From assembly GCF_022605725.1 (NCBI RefSeq), contig NC_065549.1, positions 1,612,001 through 1,676,000 on the forward strand: a stretch of DNA of 64,000 nucleotides, written 5' to 3'. Positions within the stretch are counted from its first letter, which is position 1, and each line of letters starts with the position of its first letter. Origin of the DNA: Anthonomus grandis grandis (lineage: Eukaryota > Arthropoda > Insecta > Coleoptera > Curculionidae). Of the stretch, positions 24,912-34,904 are shown in pieces. Below the pieces are notes generated by a model that was given only the letters and a program-made list of their open reading frames with translations, was not told the origin of the DNA and did no database searches. Position numbers and translations under genes: made by a program.

Positions 24912-25589
24912 TATGTTATTAGAGAGTTTAAGTGCAGCGACGACGTAGCCAAGATTTACGCACGTTAAACGAGGTTAACGCACGCACGAGTATAACGTTA
25001 GGTGTCCTGCGAAATGAGTTTAAGCGAAATAGGTTCTGCGTGTTGACGTGACGTGACAGAATTGACAGCGACTTGTCATTTGTCAAGTGCCCGGCGGGAT
25101 AATTTTTATTACTTTGTCTTTCATTTACTATTGTTTTTTTAGTAATAGAAATATAGGAAATTAAATAAAATAGCCATATCTTACATTGGATGGGATAAAT
25201 AAACTAGATTTCTTCATCAACTTCTAGGCAACTAAGATGAAAGCATAAACAGCTTAATTGAAACATATTAAATTGAACATAAACAGCTTAACTGAAAACC
25301 CGAAAAGTCATGAGACATAAAAACTAAACTTACCCTTACTGGAAACTATTGAGGGTTACGTTATCAGAGGATCTAATTCATTAGCAGCAAAAACAAATAA
25401 TCAAACAAAATTAACCCAACTAAGCAACCAAAACCCAAAACTAATATAATCAAACTACAAAACTTTTGCACCTTTGTTTTTGTTTGGGATGATCCCTATC
25501 ATAACATAACCTAAAACCTAATCTGCACTGGAATCGAGTCGAATCGTGGATACTCGGGACGTTCCGCGTATACGGAGAAGGCGGAATTA
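24912..25589 (+). repeat. LTR-like outer element, left part (before Harbinger insertion)
   Basis: Begins TTATTAGAGAGTTTAAGTGC, the exact reverse complement of 28034-28012. It ends in GGCGGAATTA where the Harbinger element is inserted. The sequence after that element (GTCCTACTCAGATTTTGTCC) continues it. The inverted copy at 27815-28034 has the same order of segments without the Harbinger. About 500 bp in the middle (25080-25560) is not shared and may be a further insertion. Confidence 0.55.
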
Positions 25590-26896
25590 AGGTCGGGGCA
25601 CACATATCCGTACCGAGACCGCACCGTACCCGCAGCGTAGCTCGGCCGTGTCTCGGTGCGTTATTTCCCAAAACACACGTCTCCGACACACGGCCGCATC
25701 CCGCATCGCATTGGACGGTCACGACGCACTTCAAACTATTCAGTTTGGATCGAAACTTAATTGGGTTGGTACATTAAATTTATTTCAAAGAAAAATGTTA
25801 TCGAAATTTGGTAATAGTGAATTAGCAACGCTAGCTATTGCATTGTATGAAGAGGAAGAAAACAAAGTCAGAAATGAAAAGAATAACTTGAGCAAAGAAC
25901 CTTGGAAAGCAAGAACTGCAGAAGGAGAATTCAGCACACTATTTCCTCATCTAATGGATGACGAGACAAAATTCTATTAGTACTTTAGAATGACACAATC
26001 TACGTTTCATAAGCTACTGAAAAAGCTGGAAAAAAATTGATGAGGAAAGATACCTTTTGGCGGTTATCAATAACACCAAAAGAAAGGCTAGCGGTGTGTT
26101 TGAGGTAAGTTATTTACATTATAAAATAAAAGATAAAAGCCAAAAAGGTCAATCTTTCTAATATCAACATTTAAATTTTAGTATTTAACATGTAAACTTT
26201 TTAATTTTGATTAATGTAAGAATTTTAAATTGTGTTTGTCGGTATGTGGTGTTGTTTTGGTGTCGTGCCATTTCCGTACGTACTATTTGCGTACAAGAGT
26301 TTTTAAGGATCATTTAGTGCCATATCTGCGTACCATAAGCAGCGGTTCCCAAAGCAGGAAGTTTTAAAAATTATACACATATTTAGTTCCATTTTCGTAT
26401 AGCAGTTAATTAATATTTTTATAATCATATAAATTGAAGCCTCCACCCAAAATAGCCGAGTTTTTATGCGCTCTTAAAAGAAGTTTAAATATGCATTACA
26501 TTGTTTATTAGAGGCACTAATTTAGTAGAGGCAAACAGTATTTGCCTTTTTCTTACATAATTAAAAACTCTACTGCAATATGAACTATTTCTGATGAACT
26601 ATTTGATCATACAGTGATGGAAACTTCCTTATTTCCTCTATTAACCTTTCAATTTCCATTTTGAATAGCTAAATTTTATTGCTCGTTCGAGACCGTACAA
26701 CGCACCGTCATCGTTGAAAATTAAACAAAACTATTCCCACTCGTCACGGATGCGGTGCCTGCTACATGCTCGGGCACGGTGCGCTGATGTTAAGACTTCG
26801 CCATATGATTACTATAGTGTTGTTGACAACAGAGACACGGCCGAGCTGCGCTGCGGGCACGGTGCGTCCTCGGTACGGATATGTGTGCCCCGACCT
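25590..26896 (+). mobile_element. PIF/Harbinger transposon, internally deleted, TTA target duplication
   Basis: 1307 bp. Long terminal inverted repeats start AGGTCGGGGCACACATATCC and extend about 65 bp on each side (25590-25654 and 26832-26896) with only a few mismatches. The flanks carry TTA on both sides (25587-25589 and 26897-26899), the 3-bp target duplication typical of PIF/Harbinger. Inside is only the first part of a Harbinger-type nuclease gene; the catalytic DDE part and the Myb-like gene are absent, so it is non-autonomous. Confidence 0.9.
25754..26104 (+). pseudogene. Harbinger nuclease, first-exon remnant
   Basis: An open frame runs to a TAG at 25978-25980 and includes GEFSTLFPHLMDDETKF. 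After the stop comes YFRMTQSTFHKLLKKLE, the conserved N-terminal block of Harbinger nucleases (family pattern: GEF..L...L..D...F..YFRM). An extra base in an A run near 26030 shifts the frame, after which FWRLSITPKERLAVCLR is readable, ending at a consensus donor (AG/GTAAGT at 26103-26108). The DDE domain that should follow in the next exon is absent before the right terminal repeat. One stop, one frameshift and a large deletion make it inactive. Confidence 0.75.
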
Positions 26897-27814
26897 TTAG
26901 TCCTACTCAGATTTTGTCCTACGGTCGATCGGAACGGTTCGGCTTTTCCTCGAAAATCCTGGGTTTGTATTTCGATATAGAAGCAAGGATAGGAGGTATT
27001 TATATTTGACAACGCCGTATTTACGAATTTCGGCAGCTAAATAGCGACCGATGCGATGGATTGTCTGTGTCGCAACTGTTAATAGCTAGATGGCGCACGC
27101 GTTCGGCAACTGTATTATTGTTATATGGAAATATGGGGTATTCTGTATAGTGTATATGTTACGATCAATGATGAAAATTCGCACATTAACGATAATGGCC
27201 GGGCAATAACGTAACGATCCAAGTAAAATAGGCAATATATGAGGTAAATCAAAGTTTTATGACCAATATTCTCTATTTTCTTAAAATATTCAAAACCTAA
27301 CCCAACCTTGGGCCAACCCAAGTCACCAGGACGTTGTGTAGCCAATTAATTTTAATAATGCTTAAATTGATGTCCAGTCGTTATCATTTGATTAGACAAA
27401 GTTAGGGCGAGTTAGGTTGGCCCAAGGTTGGATCAGGTTTCGTATATTTAAAAAAAATAGAGCATATTGGTCATAAACTTCGATTTTCCTCATAATTATA
27501 TTGTCTATTTTATAATAATTTGTATAAGTATAAAACTGATTTAATTTTAAATTTAAATTTTATTAAAAGTTTCATACCTTTTGACTTCATTAATAAATTC
27601 TTGATCAAAAAATCTTTGATTACCAAATCCTTCCATCTTTGCAACACACACACACACACACAACAATAAGTTCTAGATTGAACGGCCTTATTCGTTGTAG
27701 TTGTTGTATGGTTGGTATCACATTCAATTTCACACAGTATCCCCCTCCCTAAACTGAATACTGAATTTCTGTCACATTGCTAAGAATATTTTAGAGTTCT
27801 GACAACACTGTTTT
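26897..27814. other. Intronic spacer after Harbinger, no gene supported
   Basis: The first about 50 bp continue the outer LTR-like element. The rest is anonymous. Two segments around 27240-27350 and 27400-27490 are diverged inverted copies of each other: one carries AAACCTAACCCAACCTTGGG, the other its inverse wording. A (CA)n run lies at 27648-27662. Confidence 0.5.
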
Positions 27815-28059
27815 TAACCGTTCGGCCGGATTCGTAAACGTAGGACAAATTCCGAGTAGGACCAATTCCGATCCCCCCGTATACGTACGTGCAGTAAATT
27901 AGTCCCGTGGAGCAACGCAGAATAACGTACACCCGTAGCCCGAATTTCAAGCGAAACGTAAAAAATGAATGAAATGCGCAGGCGCGGCATCCTTAGGCAC
28001 GTAGGATTTGCTGCACTTAAACTCTCTAATAAACTCCTTTTTCACTATCCACAACTACA
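27815..28059 (+). repeat. Probable copia LTR, 3' part
   Basis: Ends in ACAACTACA at 28059, directly followed by a GGTTATGGGCCCAGG stretch that fits an initiator-methionine tRNA-derived primer binding site of insect copia elements. The stretch 27815-28034 is an inverted copy of the outer element around the Harbinger insertion at 24912-26945. The 5' LTR boundary is not defined. Confidence 0.55.
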
Positions 28060-28075
28060 GGTTATGGGCCCAGGC
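28060..28075 (+). other. Copia-type primer binding site
   Basis: GGTTATGGGCCCAGG follows the presumed LTR end immediately. Copia-group elements prime from an internal cut of initiator tRNA-Met with this wording. Supported by the copia-like gag remnant just downstream. Confidence 0.55.
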
Positions 28076-28184
28076 ACTTTCCCAATTGTGGTAGTAATCT
28101 GAAGAGTTTAAATTTTTATTGAATAATAAAATGTAGTGAAACCTGAAGAATAAAAGAACAAAGAAATTGGAGGCGACCACTATC

Positions 28185-28337
28185 ATGAAGCTAAATGGTA
28201 CAAACTGGAATGTTTGGCGGTTCCAGTAGTAAGTGGTATTGATGGCAAAGGGTCTGTACGAAATTATTATTGGCACTGAAGAGAGGCCTACTACTGAAGA
28301 TAATGACAAGATTTGCCAAGTAGGGAAAAAACACATC
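28185..28337 (+). pseudogene. Ty1/copia gag N-terminal remnant
   Basis: From the ATG at 28185 the frame reads MKLNGTNWNVWRFQ, two stops, then VVLMAKGLYEIIIGTEERP. This matches the start of copia gag proteins (family pattern: KLNG.NW..W.F...L...GL...I.G...P). The two adjacent stops and the abrupt end at about 28338, where another LTR-like piece begins, make it a relic. Confidence 0.65.
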
Positions 28338-28340
28338 TCT

Positions 28341-28391
28341 ACTAGTAGAAAACATTACTATTAGTCTGACAGTAGTCATATAAGTTATTAC
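28341..28391 (+). repeat. LTR-like repeat piece, copy 2, abutting the bab splice donor
   Basis: CTAGTAGAAAACATTACTAT through CATATAAGTTATTA repeats 24808-24878. On the bab strand this is the first about 50 bp of the last intron, beginning at the GTAATA donor. Homology to the other copy includes TAATAACTTATATG, so it starts at the second base of the intron. Confidence 0.75.
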
Positions 28392-28683
28392 CTATATTCA
28401 TATTGATGGCCGGTTCCATCGTGCTGGACACGGTCAGACCCAAGGGCGACGAAATCGGACTCTCCATCCCAGCGGAACCGGCGGGACTGATCCTCAGGTC
28501 CTGTATGCTTCCCGCGGGACTGCTCATGTTGCGCATGCTCGCCAGGTGACTCATGCTCATCGGCGGGGCGCCGTTACTGGGTAGCGGCACGCTACCGCAA
28601 TGTCCCGCCAACGCTAGCGTGTTCACCAGACTCGCCACGGGGTTCGTGTCGTGCGCGGAACTTTGATTATGTGCCGCGGCAAC
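28392..28683 (-). CDS. bab: bric-a-brac exon, Met/Ser/Gly-rich C-terminal region
   Basis: Acceptor GTTTTCAG at 28691-28684, phase 0. It encodes about 97 residues beginning VAAAHNQSSAHDTNPVASL, then a low-complexity stretch with many Met, Ser, Pro and Gly (MSMSHLASMRNMSS, SPAGSAGMESPISSP). It ends with one extra base before a GTAATA donor at 28391. High GC against an AT-rich background. Reading through the donor would add only 16 residues before a stop inside LTR-like sequence. No known fold; presumably a disordered linker in the transcription factor. Confidence 0.75.
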
Positions 28684-28764
28684 CTGAAAACAAACACGTC
28701 ATTTGTCGATTTAGAAATTTGACGTTTATTAAGGTGCATCCAAATTTTAGAAATATAAACTTAC

Positions 28765-28899
28765 CATACTGCACATTTGTTGTCTCAGTCCTTGGGCTAC
28801 GGCAGCGACGGCGGCAGCTGCGGCTGCCCCAGGTGAAACGTTGGGGTCAGCTCCGTTGCTGCACGCGTTGTTCGGGTAACTCTGGATGGTAACGCCGTC
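28765..28899 (-). CDS. bab: bric-a-brac exon, Ala-rich segment
   Basis: Acceptor TTTTTTGTAG (ends 28900), donor GTAAGT (28764-28759), phase 0 at both ends, exactly 45 codons. It encodes DGVTIQSYPNN, an alanine run (AAAAAAVAAVAQ) and LRQQMCSM. The introns on either side are only 81 bp (28764-28684) and 60 bp (28959-28900), so exons 29108-28960, 28899-28765 and 28683-28392 form a compact cluster. Confidence 0.8.
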
Positions 28900-28959
28900 C
28901 TACAAAAAAAAAACCACCATTGCCACATTGTGCCAGAAACGTAATGGTAAGGGACTTAC

Positions 28960-29108
28960 ATGTAATCGGGGGTAAGCCATATGCGAATCGTCTTTGATTT
29001 GGTGGGAATCCCGGAACACCACCGCTCTTATTACTCCTCTTATGTGCTCGTCTGGCCATACGCCCAGTAGGATCCTTTGGGGCCTACCGCGTCCTTTAGG
29101 TCGTAAAT
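28960..29108 (-). CDS. bab: bric-a-brac exon, AT-hook and second part of Bab conserved domain
   Basis: Acceptor CTCCTATAG (ends 29109); the first two bases AT complete a GAT codon with the G of the previous exon. It begins DLRPKGRGRPQRILLG, with the AT-hook core GRGRP. It continues WPDEHIRGVIRAVVFRDS and ends YPRLH at a CAT/GTAAGT donor (28959). In Drosophila, Bab proteins combine a Pipsqueak motif with this AT-hook to bind AT-rich DNA. The combination identifies Bab rather than other psq-domain factors such as E93. Confidence 0.9.
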
Positions 29109-29833
29109 CTATAGGAGAAAGTGGTGTAAGCACGACATGTTGCTACATTTAAGATTTTTCCGACTGTTAAGCAATTAAAAATTCTCTATAACGCACTTGT
29201 TGAAAGTCACTTAACATAGTGTGGGTCGACCAAATGGGGAGGAGATGTGTGTGAATCACATTTGAGAACTTTAGCCACGGTTCAAAAATAACGGATAATA
29301 CCCAACACCCAACGGATCGTTTATTTTTTGATAGTCAGCAGTTGGATATGCGTCAACTGTATTGTTTCGAGATATTAAGACACTTAAAGAAAAATGAAAT
29401 AAATATAAATACAAGAAACAGATGCTCCTTATAAGCTCCCTATTTTCTTATTCTCCAAGATTGTATAATATGATACCTGGTCAGATGAGAGAAATTCAAA
29501 GTATATAAAGAAATTTAAAAAGGAGGTAGAAGTATGGATTTTGAGCCAGGGTGTTACATTTTTAACAAACCTTAAATAAACATATTCGATCTAGGAAAGT
29601 CCATTTGTGATAATGGAAACAAGTCAATCGGTATTACAAGACAATCGGTTTTAAGAAACAGTGAACTAAATACCTTTAAATAAAGATGGTGATACATTAT
29701 TCACATATTAAATAAGAAGGAAGATACATCGCCTGTTCCAGACGATATACCAAAGCGTCGTTTACAAATCGCCAAAAACTAAGCAATCCGCTATACTCAC
29801 ACGTCAAACGTTAACTTCATAACGTTATTAACG
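29109..29833. other. bab intron, upstream of the LINE
   Basis: Anonymous intronic sequence. Part of it may be degraded 5' LINE sequence, since the ORF1 remnant starts at about 29834 without an obvious 5' boundary. No complete frame seen. Confidence 0.4.
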
Positions 29834-30070
29834 AAATATGGTCACAAAGCAGTAAACTGTAGACAAACTGGTTTCACATGTCCTCTGTGTAACAAAAATC
29901 ATAAGAGCACAGAATGTAGTTCTAATGAGCAAGAGTGTACAAACTGTAAATATGCACATGAGATTTTGAAAATTGCTAATATTCATTTCAAACACACTGT
30001 TTTTGACAAAAACTGTCCTTGCTATTTGAAGGCTCAAGAAAGAGTGAAATCTAAAACAAGGTATATATAG
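29834..30070 (+). pseudogene. LINE ORF1 C-terminal remnant (zinc knuckles)
   Basis: The frame gives KYGHKAVNCRQTGFTCPLC, then CNKNHKSTEC and a CTNCKYAH block, ending at TAG 30068-30070. This is the cysteine/histidine knuckle region of a nucleocapsid-like ORF1. Upstream frames are degraded. The endonuclease frame follows in the same phase directly after the TAG. Confidence 0.6.
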
Positions 30071-32893
30071 CAACTAAAGCAGCCACTTTCTAATCATAAT
30101 ATAAATGACCTAATTGTCCATATTAATGCTCAAAGCCTTTTTTCGCACTTTCAAGAAATAAAAGATCTATTATATACCAGCAGCCCTCTAGTAGTATGCA
30201 TTAGTGAGACACATCTTACATCTGACATAGAACAGAAAGAAGTGGACATACCAGGGTATACTGCAACAATATGCTATTCGAATAGTCGACGAACCGGTGG
30301 TACTATAATTTATATTAAGAATGTTGCAACCCATTCTGTTATATGGAACGATGCAATGGACTATGAATATTGGGCTCTCTGGATCGTTTTACATGTGGGA
30401 AAAGAGACATTGTTGATAGGATCGATATATAGGTCACCTAATTCAAATTGCAGACAGTTCTTAAACTACTTTGAACAAAAATTAAATGAGGATCTAATAC
30501 ATCAGTAGAAAACATTTATTTTGGGTGACCTTAATATAGACCTCTTAAAAGAAAACAATGAAGCAAAGCGATTGAAAAGTATTGCAGAAACTGGTGGCCT
30601 TAAGCAGATTGTTAAAGCCCCTACAAGAATCACAAACACATCATCTACGCTCATTGATCATATCTATACAAATGAGTTTAAAGCCATAGAAATACAGAGA
30701 AATTTTCCTGTAATAACTGACCATGAAATTATTGGAGTACAAAATTGCAGTGATTCTTTCAGGCATAATAAGCTGTATACTTCGAAAAGAACTATAAATC
30801 GTGAGACTATTAACCAAATAAATGAGGAACTGGTGGGCGCGAATTGGAATTACACCTCGACAGATGTAAATATTGTATATAATGATTTTATAAGCATAAT
30901 CCAAACAGCTTTAGATAAGTTTGCGCCTGAAAACAGATATTCTGTAAAAAAATATCCATGGATTAATGCGGCGGTTCAAGAGGTTCAACGGGAAAGAAAC
31001 TTGGCTTATAGAAGATTTTGCTTTACAAAAACCGATTGTGACTGGAAGAGCTATCAAAAACTCAGAAACAAAGTAACCTCGGTAATGCGTACTGAAAAAA
31101 CCAAATATTATGATAATAAAATTGATCAATGTAAAGGTGATAGTCGCAATATGTGGAGGACCTTAAAAGGTTTACTGGGAAATAACAAACAATCTGTTGA
31201 TTATATGGATGTTGATTTTGGGACATATACAGGTAGTATAGAGGAAAACTTTAATCAATTTTATTCAGATAGCTTACAAGATATTGCTGCAAGTATTGAA
31301 ACAATAGAATGGACTTGTAATACAACTAATTCTCCGAGTATACAAATTTCACATTTTAAAAATGTCAATCTGTCACAATTGAAAAAGACAGTTTTTGGAT
31401 TAAAAAATAAAAAAAACTAGTGATAATGTGCTTAGTGTGAAATTGGTAAAAGATTTATTTAGTGTCATTGGATACCCTTTATTGCATTTAGTTAATTCAT
31501 GCCTATCAACTAGCATAATTCCAAGTGATTTAAAAACTAGTGTAATGATTCCAATACCAAAGGTAACCACTCCAAAGATTCCTGCAGATTTTCGACCAAT
31601 AAATTTATTGCCCGTCATTGATAAAATTATAGAGACAATTGTATGCCAGCAGTTGAGACAATACTTTGAACAACATAAACTGTTATATATTGGACAGTCA
31701 GGGTTTAGGAATAATCACTCTTGTGAATCTGCTCTTCAGTATGTGTGTGGGACATGGCGAAAAGACATTAACGAAGACATATTTGTGGATCTTCAACGTG
31801 CTTTTGAGACATTAGACCGTAATATTCTTCTTAAAAAACTGTTATATTATGGTGTATGTAATAGAGCTTTGGACTGGAATAAAAATTACCTGGATAAGAG
31901 GTATAATAGAGAATCTATAGGACACAAGTTTTCAAATAAAATAGAAAGTATCGTAGGTGTACCACAGGGTAGTGTTCTTGGACCGCTGTTGTTCGTTTTA
32001 TATATATAAACGATATCTATACTGTTTTACAAAACTCTTTCGTAAATTTATTTGCAGATGATACAGTAATTTGTGTGTCAGGTAAAAATTACAAGGAAGC
32101 TACAAATATTTTAAATTCAGAATTGAATATTTTGTATCAATGGCTTTGTAAAAATAAATTAAAACTAAACGAATCAAAAACAAAGTGTATGCTAATAGGT
32201 ACCAAAGCAAATTGTAAAAAATTTTTAGATCAAGGTTTAAATATTGAAATTAATAAGTCAAAAATTCAATTTGTCAGTGAAATAAAATATTTAGGAGTAC
32301 TCTTAGATCAACAATTAAATTTCCATGGTCATGTAAATTATATTTCTAAAAAGATTGCCAAGAAAGTTGGGTCTTTTAGGAGAATTTCTAATTGCTTGTC
32401 TCAATGGACTAAAATGTTAGTATACAATACAATTATTTTGCCGCACTTTAATTACTGTTCCTCGTTACTTATATCATGCTCTCAGGAATATATAAATCAG
32501 TTACAACTTCAACAAAATAAAGTAATGCGAATTATTCTTAACGGTAATAAGTATACACCTATCAATCAGATGCTTCAAATATTAAAATGGCTTCCTGTGA
32601 AGCAAAATATTCTTAAGGCAAATTTAATTTTAATTTATAAAATAGAGCATGGATTTATGCCATCATATCTGCAACATTTTTTAGAGAAAAGATCCAACTT
32701 TCAACAATATAATATAAGGTCAAGAAATGATTATCATATATCAAGAGTTAGATCAACTTTATTGCAAAAATCACTGTTTTTTGAAGGGTTGCAAGCTTTT
32801 AACTCTCTTCCATTAGAAATCAAGAACGCAAGTAATTTAAGGTTATTTAATAAGAATGTTAAAAAACATTTATTTAGAAATAGCGTTATGTGA
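30071..32893 (+). pseudogene. LINE ORF2: endonuclease and reverse transcriptase, broken
   Basis: The endonuclease domain at about 30110-30750 has NAQSLFSHFQEI, CISETHL, GGTIIYI, IYRSPN, GDLNIDL and a closing ITDHEIIG. A TAG at 30506-30508 interrupts it in frame just before the GDLN motif. A linker with tryptophan and lysine-rich helices runs to about 31410, where a shift in an A run changes frame. The reverse transcriptase has VMIPIPK, DFRPINLLP, GFRNNHSCESAL, FVDLQRAFETLD and PQGSVLGPLLF; a two-base slip in a TATA run near 32005 breaks the frame just before the catalytic FADDT box (about 32052-32066). The thumb and C-terminal part is open to TGA at 32891-32893. Restricted to describing the relic; it cannot make a full protein. 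Confidence 0.85.
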
Positions 32894-32983
32894 TGTACAG
32901 TTTATGTATTACTATAGGTTTTACTTATTTTTTATACTACTAAATTTAGCAAATTGAATGTATTAGCCAAGTGCTAAATAAAG

Positions 32984-33014
32984 AATATTATTATATTATT
33001 ATTATTATTTATTA
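32984..33014 (+). repeat. (TTA/ATT)n tail of the LINE
   Basis: Simple repeat of TTA/ATT triplets directly after the LINE polyadenylation signal, marking its 3' end. Confidence 0.8.
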
Positions 33015-33632
33015 TATTTTTTGTTGGCAACACTGAAAATGTTCAGAGTGACCAATATCAAAAGGACACAACCACTATAAAAATGGCGGCCACCAGGCAG
33101 TGGTCACTTTTGGGTATCGTGGCCATATGCATTAGCAGTCCAGGTATATTTATTAGGTTCGTGCTTTAATATCGTTGATGAGCTCGTTTTTTTTTACAAA
33201 TGCTTGACAGATGACAATTGACAAGGTTGGTACATTTGACAGATAGAATGACAGATGAAGCATCTGTGGTGCTTCAATCAATAGCTCAGCACTAGTAGAT
33301 AAAATTAGTGCTGGGCGACATGAATTCGAATGACAGCATTGACTTTGAATTAATGTCTTATAAGTATGCGATCGGCCTTAGTAAGGCTGACTGAAGCTGC
33401 CAATAATTGGAATTACAATCATTATAATTTAGACTTTTTTGCGAAGAGTTATTAAAGAATAATCTTAAATGTTAAGTTCCTAGGATTGGAATCTTCACTA
33501 CTGTATTCTCATGTTTGACAGATGACATTTGACAAATGAGAACTGGTTCAACGGAGGTGTGAGAACCAACCAATGGCCTTCCAAATGTCTAATAAGCTTT
33601 GACAAATGACACATGACAAGGTGGAGACTTAC
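33015..33632. other. bab intron next to the psq exon
   Basis: Several variants of TTGACAGATGACA and TTGACAAATGACA are scattered at 33205-33250 and 33520-33620, likely from degraded short transposons. No gene. Confidence 0.4.
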
Positions 33633-33899
33633 CAGATCCGCCGTCAGCAGACGGTCCTAACATATTATGGACCCTATTGGCGTACAACACGAAGGTGGGA
33701 TAAGGAATATCGTATTTTCTAGCGGCCTGCGATAGCGACAGTCCCTCTTTTAGCACCGAAAAAATGGCTTCCGCCATTGTTTCCGGCCTCCAGGACTTCA
33801 ACGGTCCCCGTTCCCGAAACCTCAGGTTGTGCACGAGACTCTGGTTGGTGTTCCAGCACTTTTGCCACATCGACTGAAGTTGGTATTGGTAGCTGTCTG
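33633..33899 (-). CDS. bab: bric-a-brac exon, Pipsqueak HTH of the Bab conserved domain
   Basis: Bab is a BTB-domain transcription factor that patterns limbs, ovary and abdomen in Drosophila. This exon carries its DNA-binding core. It begins about SYQYQLQSMWQKCW, then NQSLVHNLRFRERGPLKSW, the HTH helices (ETMAEAIFSVLKEG, SLSQAARKYDIPYPTFV) and LYANRVHNMLGPSADGGS. The acceptor is TCTAG/CAG with two alternatives 3 bp apart (exon start 33899 or 33896), both phase 1. The donor is ATCTG/GTAAGT at 33632. It joins in phase with exon 29108-28960 to give GGSDLRPKGRGRP. The BTB part should be encoded upstream, outside the window. Confidence 0.9.
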
Positions 33900-34904
33900 C
33901 TAGAAGGAAGAGAAATGGAAAAAGAAATATTAGTATTTGGATTTTGGAGATATATACGGGGTGTTTCATTATTTTAGGATCTTTATTTTTTGTTACAAAA
34001 CACCCCGTAAGGAATAAATAAATCAAGAATTAACTCTCACCATATGACGTGATATAAATACATATAGCCTTAAGTAAATAATTTATAAGGCGCGCATTGT
34101 AATAAATACCAATACATAAAAATAATCAGAAATCGACTATTTTATATATTATTATTAATATTATTACTGTAGATACGTGGGGCGTGAAAACAACTGTAGC
34201 ATAACCAACTTTTTAAATCTACTCGAATACTGTTGCCACATCTAATCTTAGATTGTTATCGTCGACGTTGTTTACGATCGCCTCGGGAATTTTTTTTTGT
34301 TGCACACCACCCTGTATAACAAAGTCTTACCACACAAACGTGTTGTTAATAAATATCTTTTTAAATAACGACCGCGATTATATCACTAATTCTTTTTTTA
34401 TTATTTATGTTCTCGCGGTAATCTAAATAGTTGTAATTATTGTTTTAATCATTCGTGAATGGGAAACATTATGACGTCTGTGTTAATTTTAATTACGGCT
34501 TTAATTGAATGATTAGGGGGATAAGGAGAGAGAGAGTTAAATTCTTAAGAAATGTATGTGTTTTTTTTTAGTTATTTGTTGGTGCATGTAAAAATGTTGA
34601 CAAATTGTAAATGTATACAGTTATACATTTAATATTAGGGTAATAGGATTCTAATAACAAATTCAATTTTTAATATAGTCAAAGATCGATTAATGAATGA
34701 TTGTTTACAGAATTTTTTGACACTTGTTCATATAGTGTAATAGTGTTTTTAACTATCTGAAAATAATACAGAAGGTCCAAATTGAAGAAAACTGAGATTG
34801 ATGACTGTTTGAAACAAGGAGAAAATTGAAAAATGGATCGAGAAAACTGCCTCAAATTTTTTTGAGTCACACTGAATCTATGAGAAAATAATTTATTTAT
34901 TCCA
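33900..34904. other. bab intron, no gene seen
   Basis: Anonymous AT-rich intron sequence between the psq exon and the second satellite A array. No conserved frame. Confidence 0.5.

Larger units (their letters stand above)
29834..33014 (+). mobile_element. Non-LTR retrotransposon (jockey/CR1-like), near full length at the 3' end
   Basis: Inserted in the 4.5-kb bab intron (33632-29109) opposite to the gene. Order: zinc-knuckle ORF1 tail, apurinic endonuclease, reverse transcriptase, a short 3' UTR with AATAAA (32977-32982), and a TTA/ATT simple-repeat tail (32984-33014). Few disabling changes were seen (one stop and two frameshifts in ORF2), so it is relatively young. The 5' end is not resolved. 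Confidence 0.85.

Noticed and set aside
33200..33620. Clustered TTGACAGATGACA words as homeodomain cofactor binding sites
   Set aside because: The same words occur in several transposon-derived places (8000, 25060, 50140, 53890), so repeat ancestry is the simpler explanation.
33633..33899. Identification of the psq exon as E93/mblk-1
   Set aside because: E93 also has psq-type HTHs, but the continuation into GRGRP and WPDEHI with the AT-hook in the next exon is the Bab conserved domain, not E93.
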